DNA of 64,000 nucleotides from Halocatena salina (GCF_023115355.1 NZ_CP096023.1:1-64000); one strand, 5' to 3'; shown: positions 1-8,550, numbered from the stretch's first letter. Program-made: numbers and translations. Notes: generated by a model from the sequence alone, not told the origin.

Positions 1-77
1 GTCGGGGGAATCAGGATGTTCTGTATGGTCCGGAGCAATTGGCCTGCTTAGTCTGTGGAAACGATAATAGCGGTGAT

Positions 78-249
78 TGTAGCTATTGGGACTGTATAGC
101 TGCCAGCTATCGCTATGTGATATGAGCATACACCATAGTTGTAGAGTATCGCTGGAGGGTATAGTTGAAGAGTATAGCTATATCTTATAGGTAAATGTAG
201 CAGCGATATCGTCTACCTTAGATTTATGCTTGTTGCCTTCAACTATACC
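78..249. repeat. Repeat-rich leader of the parA operon (possible centromere or operator)
   Basis: The leader in front of parA is AT-rich and carries the short motif TATAGCT or TATAGTT and close variants several times (around 95-101, 105-110, 133-139, 159-166, 173-180). A 13-base perfect inverted repeat has GGTATAGTTGAAG at 158-170 and its complement at 237-249, ending five bases before the likely parA start at 254. Iterated motifs and inverted repeats beside parA are typical of partition centromeres or ParA operator sites. That role is inferred; the repeats themselves are visible. Confidence 0.5.
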
Positions 250-253
250 ACTA

Positions 254-1111
254 ATGCTCACTTACACCCCAGTTTCAGAGGCTGGTGGAGTTGGCAAAAC
301 GACTACTGCAGCCACTCTCGCCGTCAGTCACGCGCGTTCAGGACATAACGTCCTCACGATCGACATGGACACACAGAACGGGAGCCTCACATACTTTTTC
401 GGTCCCGACTATGATCGAGGCGATCCAAACATAGACAATCTTGTTCGTCATCTGGTGGGACGACCAAAAGGTGATTTCTACAATCTCACTCACGAGGTCG
501 AAGCAGGGGTTGATTTGATTCCATCGCATAATATGCTCGAAGATCTCGAAGAGTTCCTTCTTAACGAGAAGGATCAAGCCGAGAATTTTGGAGAATCCTA
601 CAGCATGTATCATCAGCTTCATCGGATTCTCCGTGAGGCCGATATCCGTGAAGAGTATGATGTGGTTATTGTCGATACTGCTGGGAAGGCAGGTCCGATT
701 TTGTACAATACACTCGTGGCTGTTAGGAACGTCGTGATCCCGTTTGAGGTGACTGCAAAAGGGGAAGAGTCGATTGATGGACTTGATGATCTCGTTGACG
801 GATTAGAACAGAACATCAATATCGATGTGGGAGTACTCGCAATCGTTCCGATCGGATACAAAGAGACTCGTGATCGACAAGAGATTCTTAAAAAAGTACA
901 GAACGATGGATTTCCGGTACCTATCGTGATCGGTCAACGTGGCTCATTGATCGAGGGATGTTGGAAACAGCAGTGCAGCCCCTACAAATACATCGAAGAG
1001 TACCGCAATCGACAGCGGGACTATGAGCTTACTACGCTTAACAAATTTGATGAACTATCTCGATACCTTGAGCGAGAAGCAGATATTGGATCTCCGGAGG
1101 TGACTGTGTAA
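254..1111 (+). CDS. parA: ParA-family partition ATPase
   Basis: This is a 285-residue ATPase of the ParA/MinD (SIMIBI) class, which moves plasmid DNA by ATP-driven binding to the nucleoid. The P-loop is AGGVGKTTTA at residues 10-19, followed by the D36/D38 segment (LTIDMDTQ) and a Walker B strand DVVIVDTAG near 136-144. The usual first lysine of the deviant P-loop (KGGVGKT) is alanine here. The frame opens at 230, but the ATG at 254 puts the first beta strand directly before the P-loop, as in the family, so I prefer it. The stop overlaps the next start by one base (TAATG), so the two form an operon. A solo plasmid or virus ParA not tied to segregation cannot be excluded. Confidence 0.85.
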   Translation: MLTYTPVSEAGGVGKTTTAATLAVSHARSGHNVLTIDMDTQNGSLTYFFGPDYDRGDPNIDNLVRHLVGRPKGDFYNLTHEVEAGVDLIPSHNMLEDLEEFLLNEKDQAENFGESYSMYHQLHRILREADIREEYDVVIVDTAGKAGPILYNTLVAVRNVVIPFEVTAKGEESIDGLDDLVDGLEQNINIDVGVLAIVPIGYKETRDRQEILKKVQNDGFPVPIVIGQRGSLIEGCWKQQCSPYKYIEEYRNRQRDYELTTLNKFDELSRYLEREADIGSPEVTV

Positions 1112-1548
1112 TGGGCTTGAAATCTGGCTCCCGAAATGCCGGCCTCGATGACTCGGAAGATAGTAACAAACAGTCCACTGACCAAGAGGTCGATATATCT
1201 ACCTCCGAAGCAACTGAGTCACGTGAAACGCGATCCGACACAGCAACCGATACGACTTCAGAGTCTATCGGCGAGTCTAAAACAGGTTCTCGACGACCGA
1301 CGATCGAGTCACTCCCATATAAACTCCGGCGAGAAAAAGTGAATGAAGGCCGCGAGCAGGTCCCATACTTTCTTCGAAAAGATGTCATTGAATCTGAATC
1401 TGAACTCCAAGAGACACTCGAAGAGCAACTTGGTGAGGATGTTTATAAGTCGGATTATCGAGAAGCCGCAATGGTTGTGGCTCAGCGCAACCCTGAACTA
1501 GTCGCTGAGGTGCTCCGTGAGTGGGGTTATGATCTTAATAGTGCATAA
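1111..1548 (+). CDS. Probable ParA partner protein, disordered N-terminus
   Basis: The product has 145 residues and no domain I recognise. Residues 1 to about 62 are rich in Ser, Thr, Asp and Glu and look disordered. Residues 63-145 look helical, starting at SLPYKLRREKVNEGREQVPY and ending in EVLREWGYDL. The start overlaps the parA stop by one base and is preceded by GGAGGTGA at 1096-1103, a good ribosome-binding site, so co-translation with parA is likely. By position it would be the DNA-binding or adaptor partner of ParA, replacing ParB. This rests on context, not on a recognised ParB or ribbon-helix-helix motif. Confidence 0.65.
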   Translation: MGLKSGSRNAGLDDSEDSNKQSTDQEVDISTSEATESRETRSDTATDTTSESIGESKTGSRRPTIESLPYKLRREKVNEGREQVPYFLRKDVIESESELQETLEEQLGEDVYKSDYREAAMVVAQRNPELVAEVLREWGYDLNSA

Positions 1549-1611
1549 TCGTGAAGGGTGTTACGCCAAACGGAACGGTCGCCGGAACCATGACCATCGA
1601 CAACAATCGCG

Positions 1612-1766
1612 CTACTGCACCGTCTTCCGACCATTTTCTGTGCTCGACGTTCGGTGTCGTCGAGGAGATTCTGCACCTCCTCATCGAGCACGTCATAGAG
1701 ATCCGACGCCACATCTATTTCCCCGAGCGCGTCCTTGACGGCGGCTTTGACGATCACATTTGTCAT
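1612..1766 (-). pseudogene. Dead copy of a DUF1931 histone-fold protein
   Basis: The minus strand starts MTNVIVKAAVKDALGEID and continues VASDLYDVLDEEVQNLLDD. This closely matches the small haloarchaeal histone-fold family DUF1931 (about 54 residues). After the residues RRAQ the match continues in another frame as NGRKTVQ, then meets TAG (complement of 1612-1614), then RD. The family normally ends in NGRKTVQPRDL, so a one-base deletion near 1640 plus a nonsense change have destroyed the end. The open frame runs on to 1527 with an unrelated tail. The family match is from memory. Confidence 0.6.
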
Positions 1767-1929
1767 ACCGCTCGTTCTTCCAGCAAGATGATTGAATCTT
1801 GACGATTAATTTGCGTCGATAAATCATACCAATCGGACCGACTAAGCTGGTGAGGTCCACGCAAGACCATCGATTTCGATCCAGACAGTCCGTCTATCGC
1901 TCGTCCGGATCACCGTCCGTTAGTGGTGG

Positions 1930-2307
1930 TCACGGAGCCGCAGCCGCGTGGTTCGATTCTGATGCGAACGGAACGCGCATCACGGGTTCGTCGAACCAGA
2001 CGACGGGACATTTCGCCTGTCCCTCCTCTGCGAAATAGATCACACCGAGGTTTTCCAGCCGAACTAATTGCTCGTGGACGTTCTTCACATCCCGGTCGAC
2101 TGCCCGAGCTGCTTCGTTCATGCTTGTCGGTTCCTCCTGTCGGATGGTTTCGATGAGCTTGAGGGTCGTCGCAGTGAACGTTTTCAGCAGCTCCTCATAG
2201 CTGGTGAGCGACAGCGTTAGTGATTCACCCACACTGTCATTCGCGGCCAGCGTCTCAATCGCGTCCGTTACGTTGTCATGGAACCGTTTGGAGCATTCCA
2301 CAGTCAC
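1930..2307 (-). CDS. Winged-helix regulator (HVO_A0114-like), 5' end cut by IS
   Basis: The C-terminal half carries a winged helix-turn-helix: helix MNEAARAVDRDVKNVHEQL, then LENLGVIYF and a wing ending PVVWFDE. This matches the haloarchaeal HVO_A0114-type DNA-binding family. The only in-frame start left is GTG at 2307. The frame stays open and protein-like upstream (EREYLNAAPTLVVTVE) as far as 2361, then hits a stop at 2362-2364 that lies inside the neighbouring insertion sequence. The native start codon is therefore probably lost and the gene may be silent. Its target is unknown. It points away from the par operon. Confidence 0.6.
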   Translation of the reverse strand: MTVECSKRFHDNVTDAIETLAANDSVGESLTLSLTSYEELLKTFTATTLKLIETIRQEEPTSMNEAARAVDRDVKNVHEQLVRLENLGVIYFAEEGQAKCPVVWFDEPVMRVPFASESNHAAAAP

Positions 2308-2424
2308 AACGAGTGTCGGTGCAGCGTTCAGGTATTCGCGTTCTTTAGCTGAATTGAGGCGCTAAGCCCCCTTCCTCAGCGAGCGCCGACCGAACGGGAG
2401 GCGCGAGCAGGGAGGGGATACAGC

Positions 2425-2479
2425 GTTCACAAGAGCTGAAGCTCTTGTGGGCTAACGAGACGCGAAGCGTCTCGTGAAC
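2425..2479 (+). repeat. Double hairpin in the left end of the IS605-type element
   Basis: The outer arms GTTCAC (2425-2430) and GTGAAC (2474-2479) can pair. Inside are two perfect hairpins: CACAAGAGC/GCTCTTGTG (2428-2436 with 2441-2449, loop TGAA) and ACGAGACGC/GCGTCTCGT (2455-2463 with 2467-2475, loop GAA). The outer arms and the inner stems share a few bases, so they are alternative or partly competing pairings. Y1 transposases recognise sub-terminal hairpins on single-stranded DNA, so this is a likely TnpA site. A second role as a transcription barrier is possible. Confidence 0.65.
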
Positions 2480-2575
2480 GCCGCACGGTTCTCATACACG
2501 ATTCGGTGGCAGGCTCACAGACCCACGCAATTACAATGTTTTTACAGTAGAGTAGCACAGTATTGACCGAACCCA

Positions 2576-2980
2576 ATGGAGTACGACCTCAACTCGGGAG
2601 CGCACTCGACGTATTCCCTGCACTACCACCTGATACTCACCACGAAGTATCAGCGCGGAGTGCTAACCGAGGAGCGAACCCAATTCATTCACGAGGTCAT
2701 CAGCGAGTTCACGGACAACTACGGTGTCGAACTGACGAACCTCGACGGCGAGGACGACCACGTTCACATCCTCTTCCGAGCGAAGCCAACCACAGACCTC
2801 GTGAAGTTCATCAACACGGCCAAGGGCGCGACTGCCCGCCGTATCCGCGACGAGTACGCGGACGAACTCAAGACCGAACTGTGGGGCGATTCGTTCTGGA
2901 ACGACTCGTACTGCCTCATCTCGACGGGGCAGGTATCGCTGGATGTGCTAAAACAGTACGTAGAGGACCAACGCGAGTAG
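2576..2980 (+). CDS. tnpA: IS200/IS605 family transposase TnpA (Y1 HUH)
   Basis: This 134-residue protein has the usual length of TnpA from IS200/IS605, the enzyme that cuts and joins single-stranded DNA through a tyrosine. The HUH metal site is H62-V-H64 (DDHVHILF), and the catalytic tyrosine is likely Y128 in LKQYVEDQ. The N-terminus (STYSLHYHLILTTKYQRGVL) is typical of the family. The frame is intact. One base separates its stop from the tnpB start at 2982, so the two are co-transcribed. Confidence 0.95.
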   Translation: MEYDLNSGAHSTYSLHYHLILTTKYQRGVLTEERTQFIHEVISEFTDNYGVELTNLDGEDDHVHILFRAKPTTDLVKFINTAKGATARRIRDEYADELKTELWGDSFWNDSYCLISTGQVSLDVLKQYVEDQRE

Positions 2981-2981
2981 A

Positions 2982-4220
2982 ATGTACTACGCCTACAAGT
3001 TCCGTCTCAAGCCGTCCGACGCCCACCGTGAGGAGTTGGACCGCCACCGAGACATTTGTAGGCAACTGTACAACCACACGCTCTACCGTCTCAACGAGTA
3101 CCAAGACGAACACGGTGAACTGCCGTCCATGACCGCCCTGCGGTCGGAACTCCCCGACCTCAAGAAGTGGTGGGACGGCCTCTCCGACGTGTACTCGAAG
3201 GTTCTCCAAACCGTCGTAGAACGCCTGTTCGATAACCTCAAAGGACTCTCGGCGCTCAAGAAGAACGGCTACGGCGTCGGTCAACTCAAGTGGAAGCCGC
3301 CGGGAGTTCCGCAGTTTTACCTACAGTCAATCTGGCTTCAAGCTCGACAAGAAGGGCGGTCAGACTGTGCTGTCACTCTCGAAACTCGCGGACATACCGA
3401 TTCGGCTCCACCGCGCCATCCCCAACGACGCGAAGCTCAAACAGGTCACGGTCAAGAAGGAACCGACGGGTGAGTGGTTCGCCATGTTCGGCGTCCAAAT
3501 GGACCGTGAGCCGCCCGAACCGCCTGAGAATCCCGAGAAGTGCGTCGGCATCGACGTGGGATTCTCAAGTACGCCCACGATACCGACGGAACCGCCGTCG
3601 GGTCGCTCGACCTCTCCGACGAGCGCGAACGCTTGGAGCGTGAGCAACGGAAACTCTCGCGGAAGCAACACGGGTCGAACAACTATGAGACGCAACGACG
3701 GCGCGTAGCGGAGTGTCACGCCGACCTCCGACGGAAGCGCCGCGACTTCTTGCACAAACTCTCGAACTACTACGCTCGGGAGTACGACCTCATGGCGGTC
3801 GAAGACCTGAACGTGAAGGGGATGATGGAGTCGCCGTCGAACAGCCGCAACACGGCGTCTGCCGCGTGGCGGACGTTCCTCTCGTTGCTCGATTACAAGT
3901 GTGAGCGCGAGGGGACGCACTTCGTCGCGGTCAATCCGAGAGGAACGACCAAGGAGTGCGCGTCGTGCGGCGTTTCGACCGACAAGCCGTTGTGGGTCCG
4001 TGAACACTCCTGTCCTGCCTGCGGGTTTGAGGCGGACAGGGACGCGAACGCGGCGTGGAACATCCTTTCTCGCGGCCTCGAAGATGTAGGGGTGGGATAC
4101 TCCGAATCAACGCCTGGGGAGACTGCGCTCCCTGTGGATACGTCCGTATCTGCAAAGCGCGTCGTGGAAACAGGAAGCCCCACCCTCAAGGAGCGAACGG
4201 CGTCAGCCGTGAGCGAGTAG
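2982..4220 (+). pseudogene. tnpB: TnpB (RNA-guided nuclease of IS605 elements), two frameshifts
   Basis: TnpB is the RuvC-like RNA-guided nuclease of these elements. The protein is spread over three segments: 2982 to about 3300, about 3301-3561, and about 3562-4220. At 3300 one base is missing (PP then REFRS expected), and at 3562 one base is missing in VGIDVG-ILKYAHD. All functional parts survive as sequence: RuvC Asp in GIDVG, Glu in VEDLN, Asp in ADRDANAA, and the zinc finger CASCG...CPACG. Both deletions are one base long, so no full-length product is made unless by double frameshifting. The middle of the second shift falls right at the first catalytic Asp. Confidence 0.9.
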
Positions 4221-4236
4221 GGTAGGGTAGTTCACG
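4080..4236 (+). ncRNA. Possible omega RNA / sense-overlapping RNA at the tnpB 3' end
   Basis: In TnpB elements the guide RNA comes from the last part of tnpB and the right end, and overlapping sense RNAs of this kind are known from haloarchaeal IS1341-type genes. The 3' segment here keeps a family-like sequence past the zinc finger through the stop and the GTAGTTCAC right end. No structure was calculated; the interval is approximate and rests on the family alone. Confidence 0.35.
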
Positions 4237-4841
4237 GTGGATGATTTCTCTTAAGATGCTCAGTCAGTCACGGCACGTCAATCTCCTCTTTCGGAACTTC
4301 CGATCAGGACTAGTCCCACAGTTCGACCATACCGGGAATTCGATGATCATCGGTCCCGGATCGGGTGCGACATGTAGTTTCGTTTCCATTACGGATATTC
4401 CACTTCTATCTGTGACTCAAATTGCTTGAAATATAGGTGACGGTTATCCTAAAAGTTTCTCGGACCCGATTGCACTGAGTAAAACTCCTCGAGGAAAGTA
4501 GGTACATACTGTTTGAAGAACTCGCGTTGCCTATCTCATTCTTCTAACATGAGATCTTTGGAGATCGATATATGGCACCAATCATAAGTACTATAATAAT
4601 TATATAGATTGGATATAAGTCTTATACAGATGTACGGTAACATAGGGCTAAAAACTATATACTGGGATCAATATGAAGAACAAACGGTACTTCAAACGGA
4701 TCGTGTCGACTACTCAGTAAGTGAATATCAATTGAAGGAAGGAATAGAGAGTCAACTGAACACAGTCAACACTCACCGCTCGGGCCGTGTCTCTCTGTCA
4801 AGACAGCTGGTAACAGAGTGGTGGTCGCCTATACTTGTTTC
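4237..4841. other. AT-rich gap between the IS element and the ABC exporter gene
   Basis: No gene is supported here. A 42-codon minus-strand frame (start near 4392) is too short to call. The stretch around 4580-4612 is very AT-rich and contains TATA-like sequences that could serve the exporter gene. A plus-strand frame at 4609-4845 has no haloarchaeal codon pattern. Confidence 0.5.
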
Positions 4842-6776
4842 ATGACGGCTGACAACACTGATGCAGACGCCGACGATGAATCGCTCCTGTTCGAACAACA
4901 GCAAGACACGACGGACTGGCCGATTCCCCGACTGTTTTGGGAGTACGGTCATGACTATAGACCGCTCATTGCGGTCGCACTGCTGGCATCAGTCCTCTCG
5001 CCAGTCGTGAGCCTGGTTCCAACCTATCTCTTGAAGGTTGTAATCGATGGGGTATTTCTCAACACGACGCCCTTTTCGCTTCCTCTTATACCGGGAGGGT
5101 GGCTTCCAGCGGAGCCCCAAGCCCAGTTGGCACTGTCGGTCGGGCTCATCGTTGGAGCGGCAGTGACGAGCACTGGGCTCGGCTGGGTGAGCAGTTGGAC
5201 GTGGGGTCGGTTCGCCCAAACCGTACAACACGTCGTGCGGACGGATGCCTACGAGAAGATCCAGCGGCTCAGCATCGCCTTTTTCGACGACCAACAGACC
5301 GGTCAGATCCTCAGCATTCTCAACGACGACGTGAACGAGCTCAATCGCCTGCTCCAACGATTTCTGGACGATCTGCTCCGGATCGGAGCCCAATTCATCG
5401 GCATCGCCGTGTTTTTGATGTATCTCCACTGGCAACTCGCGCTCATCGCGTTACTACCAGTGCCAATACTGGCTGTGATGAGTCGATGGTTTGTCACCCG
5501 TATTCGCCCGATGTACGACGATGTCCGCCAGCGGGTGGGCGTGCTCAGCGCGCGCATCGAAAACAGTCTCAGCGGCATCAAGGTGGTGAAAGCCTATACT
5601 GCGGAGCCATTCGAGGCTGGCCGTGTTGACAGGGCCTCTCGTGATCTTTTCGACATTCGGTGGGACGTGATCACCGCACGCATCAGCTTCTTTCCCGCAA
5701 TGAATGTCGTCAACTGGCTCAGCTTCGGCGTTCTGGTGATTATTGGCGGCCTGTGGATTCTTGACGGCCCGCCGTTGTTCTTCACCAAACCGTTGTCGGT
5801 CGGAACGCTCGTCGCGTTTCTCACCTACAATCGTCAGTTCACAGGCCCGCTGATCCAAGCCGGGCACTTAGTCGATCTGTACCATGACGCTCGGGCCTCA
5901 GTGGTTCGTATCTTCGCCCTCAACGACTACGAGATCGAGATCAATGACGACGAGAACGCTCTCTCACTCGTCGATGTCGACGGTCACATCAAGTATGAGG
6001 ACGTGACCTTCCGCTATGTGTCCGCTGATGAGCCAGCGATCGAGGAGATCAGTTTCGAGGTCGAACCAGGGGCGTTCGTCGGCCTCGTTGGCCCGACCGG
6101 CTCAGGGAAAACCACACTGACAAAGCTGCTTCCTCGGTTTTACGACCCGACTGGGGGAACGATTCGTCTCGATGGCCACGATCTGCGTTCGGTCGCACTC
6201 GATGATCTCCGGACGGCGATTGGCTACGTCTCTCAGGAACCGTTCCTCTTTTCCGGCACAGTTAGTGAAAACATCGCCTACAGCACCCCAGACGTTGCTC
6301 AGGCGGAGATCGAGCGCGCGGCGCAGATGGCTGGTGCCCACGACTTCATTGCGGAACTAGCGGATGGCTACGAGACCGAGGTCGGTGAACGGGGGGTGAA
6401 ACTGTCGGGCGGCCAGCGCCAACGCATCGCTATCGCCCGTGCAATCATTACCGATCCGGAGCTGTTGATTCTGGACGAAGCGACCTCCCACGTCGATAAC
6501 GAAACGGAAGTGTTGATCCAGACGGCCCTGCGGGAGTTCAGTGCTGATCGCACCACGTTCGCCATCGCTCACCGGCTTTCGACAGTGCGCCACGCCGATA
6601 CGATCCTCGTTCTCGATGATGGGTCGATCGTCGAACGGGGGACACACGAGGAACTACTCGCACAGGACGGCCTGTATGCGAACCTCTGGCGGGTCCAAGT
6701 CGGAGAGCTGGATGAGTTGCCCGAGGCGTTCCTCGAACAAACTATTGACACCGATACGACACTCTCCGGTCGGTAA
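4842..6776 (+). CDS. ABC exporter, fused permease and ATPase (MsbA/LmrA type)
   Basis: This 644-residue half-transporter has a membrane domain of about six helices (roughly residues 40-320) followed by a nucleotide-binding domain. The Walker A is GPTGSGKTT near 417-425, the signature LSGGQRQRIAIARAI near 521, the Walker B LLILDEATS near 541 and the switch His in AIAHRLS. It would act as a homodimer in the cell membrane and export a drug, lipid or peptide; the substrate cannot be read from the sequence. The frame opens at 4818, but the ATG at 4842 (MTADNTDADADDESLL) fits the family better. The gene is alone: IS debris lies upstream and a convergent Nudix gene lies 20 bases downstream. Confidence 0.92.
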   Translation: MTADNTDADADDESLLFEQQQDTTDWPIPRLFWEYGHDYRPLIAVALLASVLSPVVSLVPTYLLKVVIDGVFLNTTPFSLPLIPGGWLPAEPQAQLALSVGLIVGAAVTSTGLGWVSSWTWGRFAQTVQHVVRTDAYEKIQRLSIAFFDDQQTGQILSILNDDVNELNRLLQRFLDDLLRIGAQFIGIAVFLMYLHWQLALIALLPVPILAVMSRWFVTRIRPMYDDVRQRVGVLSARIENSLSGIKVVKAYTAEPFEAGRVDRASRDLFDIRWDVITARISFFPAMNVVNWLSFGVLVIIGGLWILDGPPLFFTKPLSVGTLVAFLTYNRQFTGPLIQAGHLVDLYHDARASVVRIFALNDYEIEINDDENALSLVDVDGHIKYEDVTFRYVSADEPAIEEISFEVEPGAFVGLVGPTGSGKTTLTKLLPRFYDPTGGTIRLDGHDLRSVALDDLRTAIGYVSQEPFLFSGTVSENIAYSTPDVAQAEIERAAQMAGAHDFIAELADGYETEVGERGVKLSGGQRQRIAIARAIITDPELLILDEATSHVDNETEVLIQTALREFSADRTTFAIAHRLSTVRHADTILVLDDGSIVERGTHEELLAQDGLYANLWRVQVGELDELPEAFLEQTIDTDTTLSGR

Positions 6777-6795
6777 CAGTACGCCGTGTGGCGTA

Positions 6796-7323
6796 CTACA
6801 ATGAGGTGGCCTCAGGGTCTCGAAGCGTAGCAAGTTGTTCGAGGACAGTCTCACGACTCACGTCGGTGGCTGCGTATGGATTCGTAACGGCCGCAAACGG
6901 TGGAGAGCCGTCGAAGGCCGCTGCTCGTTCGACGGCCCGACCGAGCCGGACAACTGATTCGGCTAGTCGTGCCGCTGCTGTCTCCGGTGGGAGCCACTCG
7001 TATGCGTCGTGTTCGTCATTCAGGGAGATGGTTCGCTCGTCAGTCTCACAGCGATAGACGAGTGTCACCATCGGCGCACCCGTCGCATCATCAATCCAGC
7101 CGCCGTACAATGCTTCAACGAGTGGCCCAACACGACTCTCGATGGACAACTCCTCGCGGAGTTCTCGACGAAGGCCACCGACGAGCGTTTCTCCGTACTC
7201 GAACGTCCCGCCGGGTGGTTCCCAGTGATCATCACATATCGTAAGCAACACCTGGTCGTCCGGGCCGAACAGGATTGCCTTTTGGGTGAGTTTGCCAACG
7301 TAGTGGTTGGATGGCTCCGACAT
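6796..7323 (-). CDS. Nudix hydrolase
   Basis: A 175-residue Nudix protein that would hydrolyse a nucleoside diphosphate linked to another group. The Nudix box runs from G39 to about I61 (GTFEYGETLVGGLRRELREE), with the RELREE metal-binding core intact. The frame is open to 7797, but the region before MSEPSNHYVGKL has no protein-like pattern, so the ATG at 7323 is the sensible start. It converges with the ABC exporter. The substrate is unknown. The domain is complete, with a short C-terminal helix after it. Confidence 0.88.
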   Translation of the reverse strand: MSEPSNHYVGKLTQKAILFGPDDQVLLTICDDHWEPPGGTFEYGETLVGGLRRELREELSIESRVGPLVEALYGGWIDDATGAPMVTLVYRCETDERTISLNDEHDAYEWLPPETAAARLAESVVRLGRAVERAAAFDGSPPFAAVTNPYAATDVSRETVLEQLATLRDPEATSL

Positions 7324-7490
7324 CGTCACGTTGACAGTGTTGAGACGGAGAGACAATATCAGTCGTGGGCTAGCCATCCACGGGCCGGCCGGAGAGTGGC
7401 TCTCCAAGCAGTCCATGTGAGCGTGTTCCCCCTCCGAAACGGATGTGTGATAGTATTTATGACATGAACGGGCCGTCGGTAACGACAAAG

Positions 7491-7500
7491 CCCATATAAC
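7491..7500 (+). promoter_or_regulatory. TATA-like box of the padR gene
   Basis: CCATATAACG lies about 25-30 bases before the ATG at 7525. This is the distance expected for an archaeal TATA box serving a transcript with little or no leader, common in haloarchaea. No Shine-Dalgarno sequence is seen before this ATG, which agrees. Confidence 0.4.
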
Positions 7501-7524
7501 GCACTCCCAAAGCGCTGAATAGAT

Positions 7525-7818
7525 ATGTATGATGTGACTGGTTTTCAGCGTGATCTTCTCTACATCATTGCAGGGGGCGATGAACCACATGGGCTGGCGA
7601 TCAAAGACGAGCTTGAGGATTACTACGAGACAGAGATCCACGCCGGTCGGCTGTATCCGAACCTCGACACGCTCGTCGAGAAGGGACTCGTTGAGAAAGG
7701 CCAACAGGACCGCCGGACGAACGCCTACTCGGTAACACGGCGAGGGCACCGCGAGATCGATGCCCGCACCGAGTGGGAAGCGCAGTACGTCGATCACTCG
7801 GTCTCTGTGAACGCGTAG
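7525..7818 (+). CDS. PadR-family transcriptional regulator
   Basis: A 97-residue winged helix-turn-helix protein of the haloarchaeal PadR type. It begins MYDVTGFQRDLLYIIAG, then PHGLAIKDELEDYYETEI, then the recognition and wing part GRLYPNLDTLVEKGLVEKG and NAYSVTRRG. PadR proteins act as dimers that repress nearby genes. This one lacks the long C-terminal helix pair of larger PadR proteins, as do many haloarchaeal members. The target is unknown. It is transcribed away from the Nudix gene and could control either that gene or itself. Confidence 0.88.
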   Translation: MYDVTGFQRDLLYIIAGGDEPHGLAIKDELEDYYETEIHAGRLYPNLDTLVEKGLVEKGQQDRRTNAYSVTRRGHREIDARTEWEAQYVDHSVSVNA

Positions 7819-7909
7819 GGACTTCCGTTGTGTCTGTTGCTATTACAGAACAATACCGGCGGCTGTCTTCATCCACATCACCACCCTTTGCCTCGCATCA
7901 GTTCGTGGC

Positions 7910-8185
7910 TCAGTATGGGAGCAACTCGCAGGCCTGTCCGTTGCCATCGGCGTCGAGGCGATGAGGATCGTTCGCGGGGTCGTGGGTCTCGAAGAATTGC
8001 TGTGCCTCTGCTCGCGTCTCGAAGTCAGAACAGTCACGATCGGCGCCGGTAGTCGGTGTCGGTACTGGTGTTGCTGGTGCTCGGTCGAATGCCCAGACAC
8101 CTCGCCTTTCGGCCTGTGCGGTTTGCTCGGCACTGCCGAACTGCTTACGATATGAAGATAAGTCTCTATTGAAAGCTCTTCTCAA
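7910..8185 (-). pseudogene. 3' fragment of a thermonuclease gene with Excalibur domain
   Basis: The readable part begins at [20 protein letters not shown], which matches the end of the staphylococcal-nuclease domain (compare FYAAESDAQAAERGLWQC in the intact paralogue at 9330-10220). It continues into an Excalibur calcium-binding domain, [16 protein letters not shown]...[10 protein letters not shown]. Everything before this, including the catalytic residues, is missing; the first dozen codons are unrelated. Together with the fragment at 8594-8847 it looks like one ruined gene, or two. No function is expected. Confidence 0.6.
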
Positions 8186-8292
8186 AAGATTTATTTCGTG
8201 AAAAGAATCCCTACTCTATGTGGAATTGGTTATGTCCGTCTGGTGAAGTCAATGTAGAAACTACTTTTGCGTCTCAATTTGATGCTTAGTTT

Positions 8293-8550
8293 ATGGCTGC
8301 TGAATCTGGTCCCACTGCGATAGATTTCCGAGAATTACTCAGAGATGGCTGGAAAATAGCGGCAATCCTTCTCTTCTGGGGAGCGCTTGCCCTAATTGGG
8401 TTCGCTGGAGTCACAAACATCGGATTCTACAGACCTGGCAGCTTCTTCTGGTGGATCGGGAATATGCTTGGATGGACATTCGTAGTAACAGGGGTTGGTA
8501 ACATACTCATCTACACCATCGCTCGTGGTATCCACCTTTCCCGTCAATAA
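8293..8550 (+). CDS. Small two-helix membrane protein
   Basis: An 85-residue protein with two clear membrane segments, about 23-42 (IAAILLFWGALALIGFAGV) and about 52-77 (FFWWIGNMLGWTFVVTGVGN onward). A short acidic and amphipathic N-terminus precedes them. No family is recognised. The gene lies between the two fragments of a decayed minus-strand nuclease gene, so it may have arrived with the event that broke that gene. Its composition and strong hydrophobic pattern make a chance frame unlikely. Confidence 0.7.
   Translation: MAAESGPTAIDFRELLRDGWKIAAILLFWGALALIGFAGVTNIGFYRPGSFFWWIGNMLGWTFVVTGVGNILIYTIARGIHLSRQ

Larger units (their letters stand above)
2345..4236 (+). mobile_element. IS200/IS605-family insertion sequence with tnpA and broken tnpB
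   Basis: The element consists of a left region with strong hairpins, a Y1 transposase gene and a tnpB remnant, all on the plus strand. The left edge is placed near 2345 because the frame of the truncated regulator runs to about there. The right edge is placed near 4236 because a GTAGTTCAC motif follows the tnpB stop. Family members lack terminal inverted repeats and insert next to a short target sequence, so exact ends cannot be fixed without an empty site. TnpA looks intact, so the element may still move or be moved. Confidence 0.7.

Noticed and set aside
3290-3643. Frames of 110-120 codons overlapping tnpB
   Set aside because: Arginine- and serine-rich shadows of the tnpB reading frames.
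4264-4392. 42-codon minus-strand frame starting METKLHVAPDPGPMIIEF
   Set aside because: Protein-like start but too short and without relatives I know; could be a remnant, not called.
4609-4845. 78-codon plus-strand frame before the ABC exporter
   Set aside because: AT-rich, no haloarchaeal codon pattern, no recognisable motif; more likely promoter region.
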